Shown here one piece after another: positions 17,630-26,092 of a stretch of 52,766 nucleotides of DNA. The stretch comes from an uncultured Mediterraneibacter sp. GTDB lineage: Bacteria > Bacillota > Clostridia > Lachnospirales > Lachnospiraceae. The notes beneath the pieces were generated by a model. That model was given only the letters and a program-made list of their open reading frames with translations, did not search any database and was not told where the DNA came from. The DNA lies in assembly GCA_944384505.1 (NCBI GenBank), contig CALWTQ010000018.1, forward strand, positions 1 to 52,766, given 5' to 3'. The translations under genes and the position numbers were made by a program. Within the stretch, counting starts at the first letter, position 1; every line of letters begins with the position of its first letter.

Positions 17630-18745
17630 TTACTGTGCAGCTTCTTCCGCTTCTTTTTCTTCTTCCGTCAGCGGTACAAGCTCGTCCACGTTTTCAGGCG
17701 TTGCAATCTGCCCTTCGATCAGATTGACTTTATTCGGCTCCACGCCTCCAACCAGATAGTTAAACGCATCTATAACAGGAGCATATCCCTGGGTAAACGG
17801 CTCCTGGTCAAGAACTCCCGAAATCACGCCAGAACGTACAAATGGAATCGTATCAGGCATCCAGTCGTGGCATACGATGATTACATCACCTGCTTTTCCT
17901 GCGTCCTCCACTGCTTTTGCCGCTCCGCCCGGGCCTCCTGCCGTTACATAAATGGCCGTAAGGTCAGGATTGGCTGTCAGAAGGTTAGTTGTCAATTCAT
18001 AAGCAGTTTCATACAGGTCATTATTTTCATATTCCCCTACGAGCTCCATTCCTTCGCACTCATCCATGACACTGCGGAACCCCATTCGTCTCTGCTCATG
18101 GCCGGAAAGCGCAAAACTTCCTGTAATAATCGCATATTTTCCCTCACCGCCAGTAAGCTCCTTCACCATCTCTCCGAGCTGTTCTCCACCATCAAACCCA
18201 CTCTGTCCCCAGAAGCTCAATGCCTCGCTGTCTTCTTCACTGTCGCCAGCCGGATTGTTAAAGATAAAGAACGGTACTCCCTGCTCCGCCGCCTCAGAAA
18301 TAATATCCTGAAGCTGTTCACCAAATCCATTACATGTAATCGCATCGTATCCAGCCGCAAGGCAGTTCCTGATTGTCGCTTCATACTCGGTAATATTATG
18401 TTCTTTAATGGAGACAAAATCCACGGTCACATTCCTGTCCTCAAGAACTTCTCCCGCATATTCAATTCCCTCATATACATAAATGTCAAACGCATTTGTA
18501 TTCATGCCTACACACGCTATTTTTACAGGTTCCTCCGCAACTTCATCCACCGGAAGCACAGCGAGCCTTTTACCTTCCGGGGGAACCAGATCTTCTCCTT
18601 TTACAAAACTCCCGGATTCTCCGCTTTCCTTCGATGAACCGGATGAACTGCTCTCTTCAGACCCCGAACACCCTGCTAAAACACCAGCACACATTGCGGC
18701 GCTAAGCCCTATTGCAGCTAATTTTCTTAATTTCCGAAATTTCAT
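17630..18745 (-). CDS. Sugar ABC transporter substrate-binding lipoprotein, cluster 2
   Basis: This 371-residue protein has a basic N-terminus, a hydrophobic core and lipobox LAGC (Cys25), then a Ser-rich linker and a Peripla_BP_4 sugar-binding domain. It ends in an acidic Glu/Ala tail. It captures the cluster 2 substrate at the cell surface. Its position between permease and ATPase differs from cluster 1, where the binding protein comes first. The gap to the permease gene upstream is 16 bp. Confidence 0.93.
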   Translation of the reverse strand: MKFRKLRKLAAIGLSAAMCAGVLAGCSGSEESSSSGSSKESGESGSFVKGEDLVPPEGKRLAVLPVDEVAEEPVKIACVGMNTNAFDIYVYEGIEYAGEVLEDRNVTVDFVSIKEHNITEYEATIRNCLAAGYDAITCNGFGEQLQDIISEAAEQGVPFFIFNNPAGDSEEDSEALSFWGQSGFDGGEQLGEMVKELTGGEGKYAIITGSFALSGHEQRRMGFRSVMDECEGMELVGEYENNDLYETAYELTTNLLTANPDLTAIYVTAGGPGGAAKAVEDAGKAGDVIIVCHDWMPDTIPFVRSGVISGVLDQEPFTQGYAPVIDAFNYLVGGVEPNKVNLIEGQIATPENVDELVPLTEEEKEAEEAAQ

Positions 18746-18761
18746 ATTTTAATACCTCCTG

Positions 18762-19727
18762 CTATTTTTCCTCTCTTCGTCTTCTTATACTATCAATTGC
18801 TACAGCTAAAACAACCACAATTCCTAATGTAACTGTCTGTGCATATCCTGAAATATTCAGCAGAACAAACGCATTTCTAAGAACCCCCATTATAGCTGCC
18901 CCAATCAGTACGCCGATAATATTTCCTTCCCCTCCTGTCATACTGATTCCTCCAATTACAGCGGCTGCAATAACATCGAGTTCCGCTCCTTTCCCAAAAG
19001 TAGGATCCGCACTGTTTAACAGCCCCATCTGGATAAGGCCGCACACTCCGGCAAGGACACCGGTAAGACCATATACAGCCACTTTTACTGCTTTTACTTT
19101 AATTCCGGATAATTTCGCAGCCTTCTCACTGTTTCCAATCGCATATATATTGCGTCCGAAAATTGTGTATTTCGCAATAATAAAGCCAATAATTACTATT
19201 ACTATGGTCACAATTACAGAGATCGGAACAATTCCCACATATCCCCCTCCGAATTGGTGAATCCACGTATCACGGTACGAAATAGGGAATCCATTCGTAA
19301 TCATTAACGATAATCCATATGCAATATTCAGCATACCTAAAGTCGCTATAAATGGCGGCAGCCCGACATACGCGATCAGCACTCCGTTAATCAGGCCCGG
19401 CAAAAGCCCTGCTGCCAGTATTACCAGGAGAACCACTTCGGGGCTGGCTCCCAGTGTTGACGCATAAGCGCCCGCACACGCAGCCCAGCCGATCAGCGAT
19501 CCTACTGACAGGTCAATGCCGCCTGTAATAATGCAAAACGCTTCGCCCACAGCCAAAATCGCATATACCGCAATCTGCCTGAGAATATTCATAATATTTG
19601 TAGATGTCAGAAAGTAATCGCTCGAAAATGTAAGTACAATGCAAAATGCAAGTAAAACAAAAAACATCGTCACCTCTGGCCTGGATAACCAGTTTCTCAT
19701 GTTTTTGTTCATAAACTTTTGTTTCAT
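18762..19727 (-). CDS. Sugar ABC transporter permease (RbsC type), cluster 2
   Basis: This 321-residue protein of the BPD_transp_2 family has about 8-10 membrane helices and the signature DVIAAAVIGGISMTGGEGN. It forms the membrane component of the second importer. Its ATG overlaps the stop of the VOC gene in an ATGA arrangement, so the VOC protein and permease are co-translated. Confidence 0.92.
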   Translation of the reverse strand: MKQKFMNKNMRNWLSRPEVTMFFVLLAFCIVLTFSSDYFLTSTNIMNILRQIAVYAILAVGEAFCIITGGIDLSVGSLIGWAACAGAYASTLGASPEVVLLVILAAGLLPGLINGVLIAYVGLPPFIATLGMLNIAYGLSLMITNGFPISYRDTWIHQFGGGYVGIVPISVIVTIVIVIIGFIIAKYTIFGRNIYAIGNSEKAAKLSGIKVKAVKVAVYGLTGVLAGVCGLIQMGLLNSADPTFGKGAELDVIAAAVIGGISMTGGEGNIIGVLIGAAIMGVLRNAFVLLNISGYAQTVTLGIVVVLAVAIDSIRRRREEK

Positions 19728-20239
19728 TCTGCTCCTCCCGCCTTATGTAAATCATCTGGATAATAGCGCGCCGGAAAATCGATCTCTCCCGAATTGCCAA
19801 TCTCAATATTTATTCGCAGATCTTTGTACGTATCAGCATAATACCAGCAGTCTTTGTCAACTTTCCCTGAATGTATAATCGGAAGCCCGGCATTTTCAAA
19901 AAACTGAAGCGCCTCAGGAATCTCGTCATCCTGAAATCTCATTTTGATATGATGCAGGCCTTCGCCATGGTCAGCCAGCCATTCATATGCAGGATTGTTT
20001 TTCGTTACCGGAGAACAGATTTCCAGTTCTACGTCCCCAACCCAGCAGCAGGCACAATCAAATGCAAACTCCTCTGTCACCGGCTTCCCGTGGAAAACAT
20101 AGTCACGGCATATCGTTTTATCGAGCCTCCGTATATTCCAGGGCCCGATTCCCAGCTTTTCCCAGTATTGTTTTAAAACCGCGTCCAGATCATATACCAC
20201 CAGACACACCTGGGCAATCTTCCAGTTCATCTTTTTCAT
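19724..20239 (-). CDS. VOC-superfamily (glyoxalase/bleomycin-resistance fold) protein
   Basis: This 171-residue two-module VOC protein leads the cluster 2 minus operon. Candidate metal ligands follow the human glyoxalase I pattern Gln, Glu, His, Glu: Q10, E71 or E73, H96 or H97, and E146. VOC enzymes isomerise, epimerise or cleave keto/hydroxy compounds through enolate intermediates, so a role as epimerase or isomerase of a sugar intermediate is plausible but unproven. The start at 20239 is 6 bp after AAAGGAGG; an adjacent ATG at 20242 is closer to it. Confidence 0.8.
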   Translation of the reverse strand: MKKMNWKIAQVCLVVYDLDAVLKQYWEKLGIGPWNIRRLDKTICRDYVFHGKPVTEEFAFDCACCWVGDVELEICSPVTKNNPAYEWLADHGEGLHHIKMRFQDDEIPEALQFFENAGLPIIHSGKVDKDCWYYADTYKDLRINIEIGNSGEIDFPARYYPDDLHKAGGAE

Positions 20240-20272
20240 CATATACCTCCTTTGTACCTGTGTAGTTTGCCG

Positions 20273-20284
20273 AACATGCATGTT
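20273..20284. promoter_or_regulatory. Operator-like palindrome, left site
   Basis: AACATGCATGTT is a perfect 12-bp palindrome 15 bp downstream of the minus-strand -10 box. It differs only at the central two bases from the site at 20396-20407, and it probably binds the ROK regulator. Confidence 0.5.
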
Positions 20285-20298
20285 TTGCTTATGACTGT

Positions 20299-20327
20299 AT
20301 ATTATCACCGCTCCAGCATTATGTCAA
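20299..20327 (-). promoter_or_regulatory. Promoter of the cluster 2 minus operon
   Basis: On the minus strand TTGACA (20322-20327) and TAATAT (20299-20304) have a 17-bp spacer. Confidence 0.75.
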
Positions 20328-20358
20328 TTACTTTTTTAAATATATTTTATAAAAGTCA

Positions 20359-20388
20359 TTGACATTTTGTTTGACTGACGTTTATAAT
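20359..20388 (+). promoter_or_regulatory. Promoter of the transketolase operon
   Basis: TTGACA (20359-20364) and TATAAT (20383-20388) have an 18-bp spacer. GTTTGACT (20368-20375) and AGTCAAAC (20391-20398) form an inverted repeat that brackets the -10 box. Confidence 0.7.
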
Positions 20389-20395
20389 AAAGTCA

Positions 20396-20407
20396 AACAT
20401 CGATGTT
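20396..20407. promoter_or_regulatory. Operator-like palindrome, right site
   Basis: AACATCGATGTT is a perfect 12-bp palindrome just downstream of the plus-strand -10 box, a partner of 20273-20284. Both sites would block early transcription in their own direction. Confidence 0.5.
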
Positions 20408-20461
20408 AACGAAACAATTAAATATAACAATTCATTTTGCACAAAGGGGATAACATTTCAA

Positions 20462-21301
20462 ATGAATAAGAAAAAGAAAAAAGAACTTGAAAAAAAGGCA
20501 GTGCAATTGAGAATTACAGGATTAAAAATGGTTCAGACCGCACAGTCCGGACATATCGGAGGCGCCTTTTCACTGTCGGAGATTTTATCCGTGCTTTATT
20601 TTGATAAAATGAACGTAGATCCGAAGCATCCGCACGCCCCGGATCGTGACCGCCTTGTTTTATCTAAGGGGCATGCAACCGTAGCGCTTTATCCGGCTCT
20701 GGCCTGCAGAGGATTTTTCCCGTTATCAGACTTAGATTCGTTCCGAAATATTAACGGCCATATGTCCGGTCATGCAGAAATTCATGTTCCCGGCGTAGAT
20801 ATTTCCACAGGTTCCCTTGGGCAGGGGCTGTCCTGCGCCGTTGGGCTTGCTCTGGCCGAAAAGCACTCCAAGCTCGGATATCATACTTATGCCATACTTG
20901 GAGATGGTGAGATACAAGAAGGGCAGATTTGGGAAGCTTGTATGTTTGCAGCCGCCCAGCGTCTGGATAACCTTACCGCAATACTGGATAGCAACAAGGT
21001 ACAGCTTGACGGTTCCATAAAAGAAATACTGGACACCGGAGATCTTGCAGGAAAATTTGAATCGTTTGGCTTCCATGTACAATCAATTGACGGCCATGAT
21101 GTAGAAGCTATTTCTAATGCGCTTGATCTCGCGGAATCGGTAAAAGACAAGCCTTCAATGATAATTGCTAATACAATCAAAGGGAAAGGGGTATCTTTTA
21201 TGGAAGGGAAATCAGAATGGCACGGAAAAACCCCAAATGAAGCAGAATTTAAACTCGCATTTCAGGAACTTGAAGAAGCATATCACAAATTGGAGGAATA
21301 A
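20462..21301 (+). CDS. Transketolase, N-terminal (TPP pyrophosphate-binding) subunit
   Basis: This 279-residue half-transketolase carries the diphosphate-binding GDGE...N motif (GDGEIQEGQIWEA...DSN), HIGGAFS and STGSLGQGLS. Archaea and many Firmicutes split transketolase in this way. With the next gene it transfers a two-carbon ketol unit from a ketose to an aldose using thiamine diphosphate. It is 2 bp from the partner gene. It is probably not the housekeeping enzyme but a pathway-specific one, given its divergent pairing with an ABC importer. Confidence 0.95.
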   Translation: MNKKKKKELEKKAVQLRITGLKMVQTAQSGHIGGAFSLSEILSVLYFDKMNVDPKHPHAPDRDRLVLSKGHATVALYPALACRGFFPLSDLDSFRNINGHMSGHAEIHVPGVDISTGSLGQGLSCAVGLALAEKHSKLGYHTYAILGDGEIQEGQIWEACMFAAAQRLDNLTAILDSNKVQLDGSIKEILDTGDLAGKFESFGFHVQSIDGHDVEAISNALDLAESVKDKPSMIIANTIKGKGVSFMEGKSEWHGKTPNEAEFKLAFQELEEAYHKLEE

Positions 21302-21303
21302 TT

Positions 21304-22239
21304 ATGTCAGAAAAAACCGCAACGCGCCATGCATATGGAGAAGCTCTGGCCGATATCGGCTCAGATCCGAAAATAATCGTTTTGGACGCAGATGTATCAT
21401 CTTGTACAATGTCCTGCATTTTCGCAAAGAAGTATCCTCAGCGTTTTCATAACATGGGGATTGCAGAAGCTAATATGACAGGAACTGCTGCCGGGCTTGC
21501 CTCGGCCGGTTTCCTCCCGTTTGTCCATACATTTGCCATGTTCCTTGCCGGCCGGGCCTACGAACAGATCCGAAACTCTATCGCTTATCCAAATCTGAAT
21601 GTAAAGCTTGTCGGGACACACGCAGGCCTGTCCGTTGGAGAGGACGGCGCTACGCATCAGTGCCTGGAGGATCTGGCATTAATGAGGGTTATTCCAAACA
21701 TGTGCGTTATAAGCCCAGCCGATGGCAATGAAACAAAGCATGCCGTCAGGGCTATCGCAGATCATAAAGGTCCGGTTTATTTAAGGCTGGGGCGCCTTTC
21801 CGTGGAAACCGTAACTGATATCCCCGGTTATTCCTTTGAAATCGGTAAATCCGTACGTCTCCGCAGCGGCAGTGACGCCACAATTATCGCTACCGGACTT
21901 ATGGTTCCTGAAGCTGTAAAAGCCGCAGACCGGCTGAAACAGCATGGGCTTCACGTACAGGTTCTTGATATGCATACAATAAAGCCCTTAGATACTCAGG
22001 CGGTCCTGCGGGCGGCACAGGAAACACCTTTGATTGTCACTGCAGAAGAACATAATATACTGGGCGGACTGGGCAGCGCCGTCTGCGAAGTATTAAGTCA
22101 GAACAGCCCGGCGAAAGTAGTTTGTGCCGGCACAAATGATACCTTTGGCCACTCCGGCAATGCGCCAGCTCTTTTAGAAGAATACGGGCTGACCGCTGAC
22201 GCTCTTTGCGCGCGGATTTTATCAGAATTGGAACCATAA
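21304..22239 (+). CDS. Transketolase, C-terminal (pyrimidine-binding) subunit
   Basis: This 311-residue partner of the upstream subunit contains the catalytic Glu in GIAEANM, which activates the thiamine aminopyrimidine. It also has the substrate loop GVGED/THQ (LSVGEDGATHQCLEDLALMR) and the C-terminal transketolase fold. GGAGGAATAATT precedes the ATG. The 178-bp gap to the ROK gene holds one small hairpin (22359-22378) without a T tract. Confidence 0.95.
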   Translation: MSEKTATRHAYGEALADIGSDPKIIVLDADVSSCTMSCIFAKKYPQRFHNMGIAEANMTGTAAGLASAGFLPFVHTFAMFLAGRAYEQIRNSIAYPNLNVKLVGTHAGLSVGEDGATHQCLEDLALMRVIPNMCVISPADGNETKHAVRAIADHKGPVYLRLGRLSVETVTDIPGYSFEIGKSVRLRSGSDATIIATGLMVPEAVKAADRLKQHGLHVQVLDMHTIKPLDTQAVLRAAQETPLIVTAEEHNILGGLGSAVCEVLSQNSPAKVVCAGTNDTFGHSGNAPALLEEYGLTADALCARILSELEP

Positions 22240-22417
22240 ACAACTCAGAACAGAACTGGGTATCTTTACCAAAAATGCTCTGATTTTGCTGACTTTGAGG
22301 TCTTTTAGTGATATAGTATTTTCAGAAAAGTTGTGCCCACAGCGGACAATACTTTCTGCATCTCTGGAAGCAGAGATGACAGATGAAAACATATAAACGA
22401 GAAGCCACAGGTGGAAT

Positions 22418-23539
22418 ATGAAAAAACGAACAAATATTGATGTAAGAAAAAGGAATCGAAATGCAATATACCGGCTTATCTATGAAAAAGGCCCTTTAAG
22501 TAAACAGGAAATTGTCAGCGAATTAAAAATCAGCCTGCCGACCATAACCAAAGACCTGGAAGAGCTAATGGAAAAGCAGTTAATCACAGAAAATGACTCT
22601 TCAAAGTCTACAGGCGGACGCAAGCCGCGGGTGTATAGCTGCAATCCCCGCATCAAACTTGGCATCGGAATCGACATTACACATGACTTCATCAGTATCG
22701 TCCTCGTTGACCTTAGCGGAAACGTAATTGATTTTGTCAGAGAGAAAGAGAATTTTAAAGACTGCCGGGAATACTATCTTCTGGCAGAACGCTTACTTGA
22801 AACCATTATACAGCGGAACAATATCGTTCATCAGCAGATATTGGGGGTGGGGATTGTAATTCCCGCTGTTATCACACCGGATAACAAGGGGATTGTCGGG
22901 ACACTGGCCCTGGAGATATCCCCCGCCTTCTATGAGAATATACAGCCCTATATTAAATATCCCTGCCTTTTGTTTAATGACGCAAATGCCGGCGGGTATT
23001 CTGAATACTGGAAATTGAAGCATGTTAAAAATATGGCTTATCTGTCTTTAAGCTACAGCATCGGCGGCAGCATTATGATCAATGATGAAATCTATTACGG
23101 AAATAATCAGAGGAGCTGCGAATTTGGACATTTGACATTGGTTCCCGAAGGGAGAAAATGTTACTGTGGAAAGAAAGGCTGTGTAGACGCATACTGTTCC
23201 GCACGTGTTCTGTCAGAATCATCAGGAGTTAATATTGAAACCTTTTTCGATCGTCTGCATTCCGGCGATCCACAATTTTCAAAAATTTGGGACGAATACG
23301 TTTATTACCTGTCAATTGCGATAAATAATATCCGGATGTTTTTTGATTGTGATGTTGTAATCGGCGGAGAGATTGGGCGCTATATTGATCCATATATTGA
23401 AGAAATCAGAGCAATGGTAAAAAACCGCAACTTATTCGGCACAAGCTCGGATTATATTAAAATAAGCCAGATGAAATTCGAAACTGCCGCCGTAGGGGGA
23501 GCTCTTTTCTATATCAATGAATTTATTAAAAATATTTAG
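22418..23539 (+). CDS. ROK-family transcriptional regulator (NagC/XylR type)
   Basis: This 373-residue protein has an N-terminal winged HTH (PLSKQEIVSELKISLPTITKDL) fused to a ROK sugar-kinase-like domain. That domain carries the zinc motif CYCGKKGCVDAYCS, normally CxCGxxGCxE, with Asp in place of the final Glu. ROK regulators sense sugars or sugar phosphates. It probably controls the divergent cluster 2 promoters through the AACATNNATGTT sites. The whole domain is present with no kinase gene nearby, so a bifunctional role as a kinase is possible but not supported. Confidence 0.9.
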   Translation: MKKRTNIDVRKRNRNAIYRLIYEKGPLSKQEIVSELKISLPTITKDLEELMEKQLITENDSSKSTGGRKPRVYSCNPRIKLGIGIDITHDFISIVLVDLSGNVIDFVREKENFKDCREYYLLAERLLETIIQRNNIVHQQILGVGIVIPAVITPDNKGIVGTLALEISPAFYENIQPYIKYPCLLFNDANAGGYSEYWKLKHVKNMAYLSLSYSIGGSIMINDEIYYGNNQRSCEFGHLTLVPEGRKCYCGKKGCVDAYCSARVLSESSGVNIETFFDRLHSGDPQFSKIWDEYVYYLSIAINNIRMFFDCDVVIGGEIGRYIDPYIEEIRAMVKNRNLFGTSSDYIKISQMKFETAAVGGALFYINEFIKNI

Positions 23540-23580
23540 AATGAACTCCCTGCACCGCGTTCATTGAAGGGAGAACTATC

Positions 23581-24462
23581 ATGAAATTTGGAACACATTA
23601 TGCTTATTGGGGAAACGAATGGAAATGTGACTATATCCAGACTGTAAACCGTGCAGCTGATATTGGATTCGATTTACTCGAAATCGGAGCAGATCACCTA
23701 TACCACATGGAGAAAAGTGATATTCTAAAGCTGAAAAACGAAGGAGAAAAAAGGGGAATCTGCTTTTCTGTAAACAGCGGACCTTCTCCGGAATATGATC
23801 TCGCGTCCACTGATTCCGGCATTCGTAAGCAGGGGATTAACTATTTTCTGAAAATACTGCACAATATGAAAGAACTGGGATCTGACACTTTAATTGGCGC
23901 GCTCTGTTCTTACTGGCCTACAAATTTCTTTATATCTGACCTTGATAAAAAAGGCGCCTGGGAACGGAGTATTCACTGCATAAAAGAAATAGGAAAGACA
24001 GCTGAAGATTTGAATATATACTGCTCCATCGAAGTGCTGAACAGGAACGAATCCTTTATCCTCACAAATTGCAAAGAAGCTCTGGAATATATAAATTTAA
24101 TAGGCAGTAAACACGTCAACATTCTACTCGATACTTATCATATGAATATTGAAGAGGATGATATGTTTGAGGCCATCCGCAATGCGGGAAACGCTCTCGG
24201 GCATTTCCACGCAGGCGAATGCAACCGGAAGCTGCCCGGTATGAACAACACAATCAACTGGCCGGAAGTCGGAAAAGCTCTGAGAGATATCCACTATAAT
24301 AAAGCCGTTGTAATGGAACCATTTCTGCTCACCGGCGGAGCCGTAGGGCGGGATATGCGGGTCTGGCGCCCTATGGTTTCCAATACGTCTCAGAGCCAGC
24401 TTGATAAATACATCACAGACTCTCTCAGCTTTTTAAAACTATGCTTTAACGGAATGGAATGA
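23581..24462 (+). CDS. Ketose 3-epimerase, D-psicose/D-tagatose 3-epimerase family
   Basis: This 293-residue protein closely follows the characterised clostridial D-psicose (allulose) 3-epimerases: an AYWG.EW start, GPSPEYDLAS, YWP...DKKGAWERS, DTYHMNIEED, HAGECNRKLPG and a VVMEPF...VGRDMRVWR end. Metal ligands E151, D184, H210 and E246 and substrate residues H187 and R216 are all present. These enzymes act on free ketohexoses, without phosphate, which matters for the cluster 2 route. Substrate preference within the family cannot be read from sequence. It lies 41 bp after the ROK gene and before a strong terminator. Confidence 0.9.
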   Translation: MKFGTHYAYWGNEWKCDYIQTVNRAADIGFDLLEIGADHLYHMEKSDILKLKNEGEKRGICFSVNSGPSPEYDLASTDSGIRKQGINYFLKILHNMKELGSDTLIGALCSYWPTNFFISDLDKKGAWERSIHCIKEIGKTAEDLNIYCSIEVLNRNESFILTNCKEALEYINLIGSKHVNILLDTYHMNIEEDDMFEAIRNAGNALGHFHAGECNRKLPGMNNTINWPEVGKALRDIHYNKAVVMEPFLLTGGAVGRDMRVWRPMVSNTSQSQLDKYITDSLSFLKLCFNGME

Positions 24463-24560
24463 GAAATTACACCGGAGGCAATCAATCGTCCCCCGGTCCT
24501 TGGGGCTGATATACTCATAGAGAACACTCTGCCTCTTATATACTCACACTGTCACAGAAA

Positions 24561-24592
24561 AAAATCAGGGATGCCCGGCATCCCTGATTTTT
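24561..24592. terminator. Bidirectional terminator between cluster 2 and spoVAB
   Basis: AAAATCAGGGATGCC (24561-24575) pairs with GGCATCCCTGATTTT (24577-24591), and the flanks give T runs on both strands. It serves the epimerase (plus) and spoVAB (minus). Confidence 0.85.
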
Positions 24593-24626
24593 ACGAATGT
24601 GCTTTTACAAATACCGCCTCTGGCTT

Positions 24627-25091
24627 TTACCACCTCTGCCAGAAAAACAAAAGCGCCCCCAGGCTTTTCCCGGCAGCCAGGCTGACCACAAACACGGATA
24701 TATACCTTACGATCCTGGCCCGCCTCATAAATACCGGGAACACATTCAGGATCTCTGCCAGAGCCATGGCCCAGCACCCCACAAACACGCCGGCCAGAAG
24801 GCCGAATAAGCCCAGCAGGACGATTCCAGCTCCTCCGTACAAAACGTCTGCCAGTTCCGGCAGGTTTAAGAGCGCCGTCCCTCCGTAAATATAAAAGAGA
24901 TTGCCTAAAATCCCTCCCACAGCCACACTGCTCTCATATAAGAGGAGCCGGTCTCCGGTGTGTGTGCGGTCCGCGAAGTCAGCTATCACGCCCAGCTCTA
25001 CAATAAATGAAAAAAGGCCCCCGGCCACCGCGGCCCCCGCGCTAAGTCCGATGACGGCCAGAAGGATCTGTTTTCCCGTTTCCGCCCACAT
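24627..25091 (-). CDS. spoVAB: Stage V sporulation protein AB
   Basis: This membrane protein of about 154 residues has four to five hydrophobic helices and typical SpoVAB features: GLSAGAAVAGGLFSFI near the start and the RLLLYESSVAVGGILGN segment. SpoVA proteins form the channel that moves dipicolinic acid into the developing spore. The start overlaps the end of spoVAA by about 50 bp; GGGAGGGG lies a little far (about 11 bp) upstream, so the exact start is uncertain. It ends the operon, and spoVAC-F are not adjacent. Confidence 0.85.
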   Translation of the reverse strand: MWAETGKQILLAVIGLSAGAAVAGGLFSFIVELGVIADFADRTHTGDRLLLYESSVAVGGILGNLFYIYGGTALLNLPELADVLYGGAGIVLLGLFGLLAGVFVGCWAMALAEILNVFPVFMRRARIVRYISVFVVSLAAGKSLGALLFFWQRW

Positions 25092-25716
25092 CAAATTCCA
25101 TCCCCTCCCTTTCCGCATTTTCAACCAGGGTTGTCTGAATATCATTCTCATACAGGCGCATCTGGATCTCCATGGGCGTCGGATCCACAGTAAATCGCTT
25201 TTTCCCAAAATGGTTAAAAAAGATCAGAATGCCGATTGAGAGTCCCAGGGAATACGAGATTTCCAGCACTGTATACCCGCTGCTTTCCTTCCCCATAGCC
25301 AGCTCATAAATCTGGCCAAACAGCTTCGTCACGTCTACATCGTTATTAAATGCCATGATGGAAAATGCAGCGCCACAGAAAGCGGCCGCTGCCACAAAAG
25401 CGGTCTTTATGATGTGCCATGCTTCGGGCGGAGTCTTCTGCTCCTCATACGTTACAATAATATCAGTTTCCCCAAGGTTCTGAACTTCAATCATGGGATA
25501 CTTCCCATGGATACACTCGATGACCTTCAGGACGGACACCACGCACCGCTGCTGCCCCTGTTTGCCGAATTTCACGATTTTCAGAGTCTTTATCCCCGGC
25601 AGGACCGACGGATCAGAGCACTCCATTGACAAAATATCCCCGAGCATAACATCCGGCTTAGTCACCTCAACATCCCGGTCTCCTTTGATATAAAGCGTTT
25701 TCTTCTCAGAGGCCAT
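25042..25716 (-). CDS. spoVAA: Stage V sporulation protein AA
   Basis: This 224-residue protein has a soluble N-terminal domain (about 1-110), two membrane helices, and the SpoVAA end motif VDPTPMEIQMRLYENDI. It belongs to the spore dipicolinate-uptake apparatus. AGGAGG lies just before the ATG at 25716. It overlaps the small upstream membrane-protein gene by 11 bp and spoVAB by 50 bp, a tightly coupled operon, probably transcribed in the forespore. Confidence 0.9.
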   Translation of the reverse strand: MASEKKTLYIKGDRDVEVTKPDVMLGDILSMECSDPSVLPGIKTLKIVKFGKQGQQRCVVSVLKVIECIHGKYPMIEVQNLGETDIIVTYEEQKTPPEAWHIIKTAFVAAAAFCGAAFSIMAFNNDVDVTKLFGQIYELAMGKESSGYTVLEISYSLGLSIGILIFFNHFGKKRFTVDPTPMEIQMRLYENDIQTTLVENAEREGMEFDVGGNGKTDPSGRHRT

Positions 25717-25933
25717 ATTCTGCCTCCTGTTCCGCTCTTTCGTATCCTTCTCTTTCGTACCCTGCTCCTTCATATTGTACTGAAACACACTGTCCGTCTC
25801 TATTATCCCGTATCAGAAATCCCTCTTCTCCCGGCGTCTTCGGAGCGCTCAGATAATAAAGCAGGCCGATCACTACAGCGGCAAGCAGTACAGCCAGAAT
25901 GCAGAGACGTATTTTCCTTCTTCCGTCATCCAT
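25706..25933 (-). CDS. Small single-pass membrane protein upstream of spoVAA
   Basis: This 75-residue protein has a basic N-terminus, one membrane helix (about 9-29) and a polar, Glu/Tyr-rich tail. It is not recognised. A clear GGAGG precedes the ATG, and the overlap with spoVAA supports a real, co-translated gene. A minor part in the spore or in the SpoVA complex is a guess from context only. Confidence 0.65.
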   Translation of the reverse strand: MDDGRRKIRLCILAVLLAAVVIGLLYYLSAPKTPGEEGFLIRDNRDGQCVSVQYEGAGYEREGYERAEQEAEYGL

Positions 25934-26092
25934 ACTGTTCCTCCATCCTTTCCACTTCTAATGCGCCTTTCCTTTCCCGCGCCGCCCGCTGCTGACTGAC
26001 AGCCGCAGTGCTGGCGCAGGGAAAAGCGCTTTGGATTGCTGTTTCCGTACTTAGTATTCGGATTTCGGACTGAAATATTCATTCTTTATTTT

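Noticed and set aside
17624-18637. 337-residue plus-strand ORF
   Set aside because: It is antisense to the cluster 2 binding-protein gene, which has a signal peptide and conserved domain.
14785-22239. Classical ribulose monophosphate formaldehyde pathway
   Set aside because: The HPS and PHI homologues lack the expected phosphate-binding residues and are tied to a sugar importer; no formaldehyde-related gene is present.
22418-23539. ROK protein as the missing sugar kinase of cluster 2
   Set aside because: It has an N-terminal winged HTH and regulator length; ROK regulators usually lack kinase activity.
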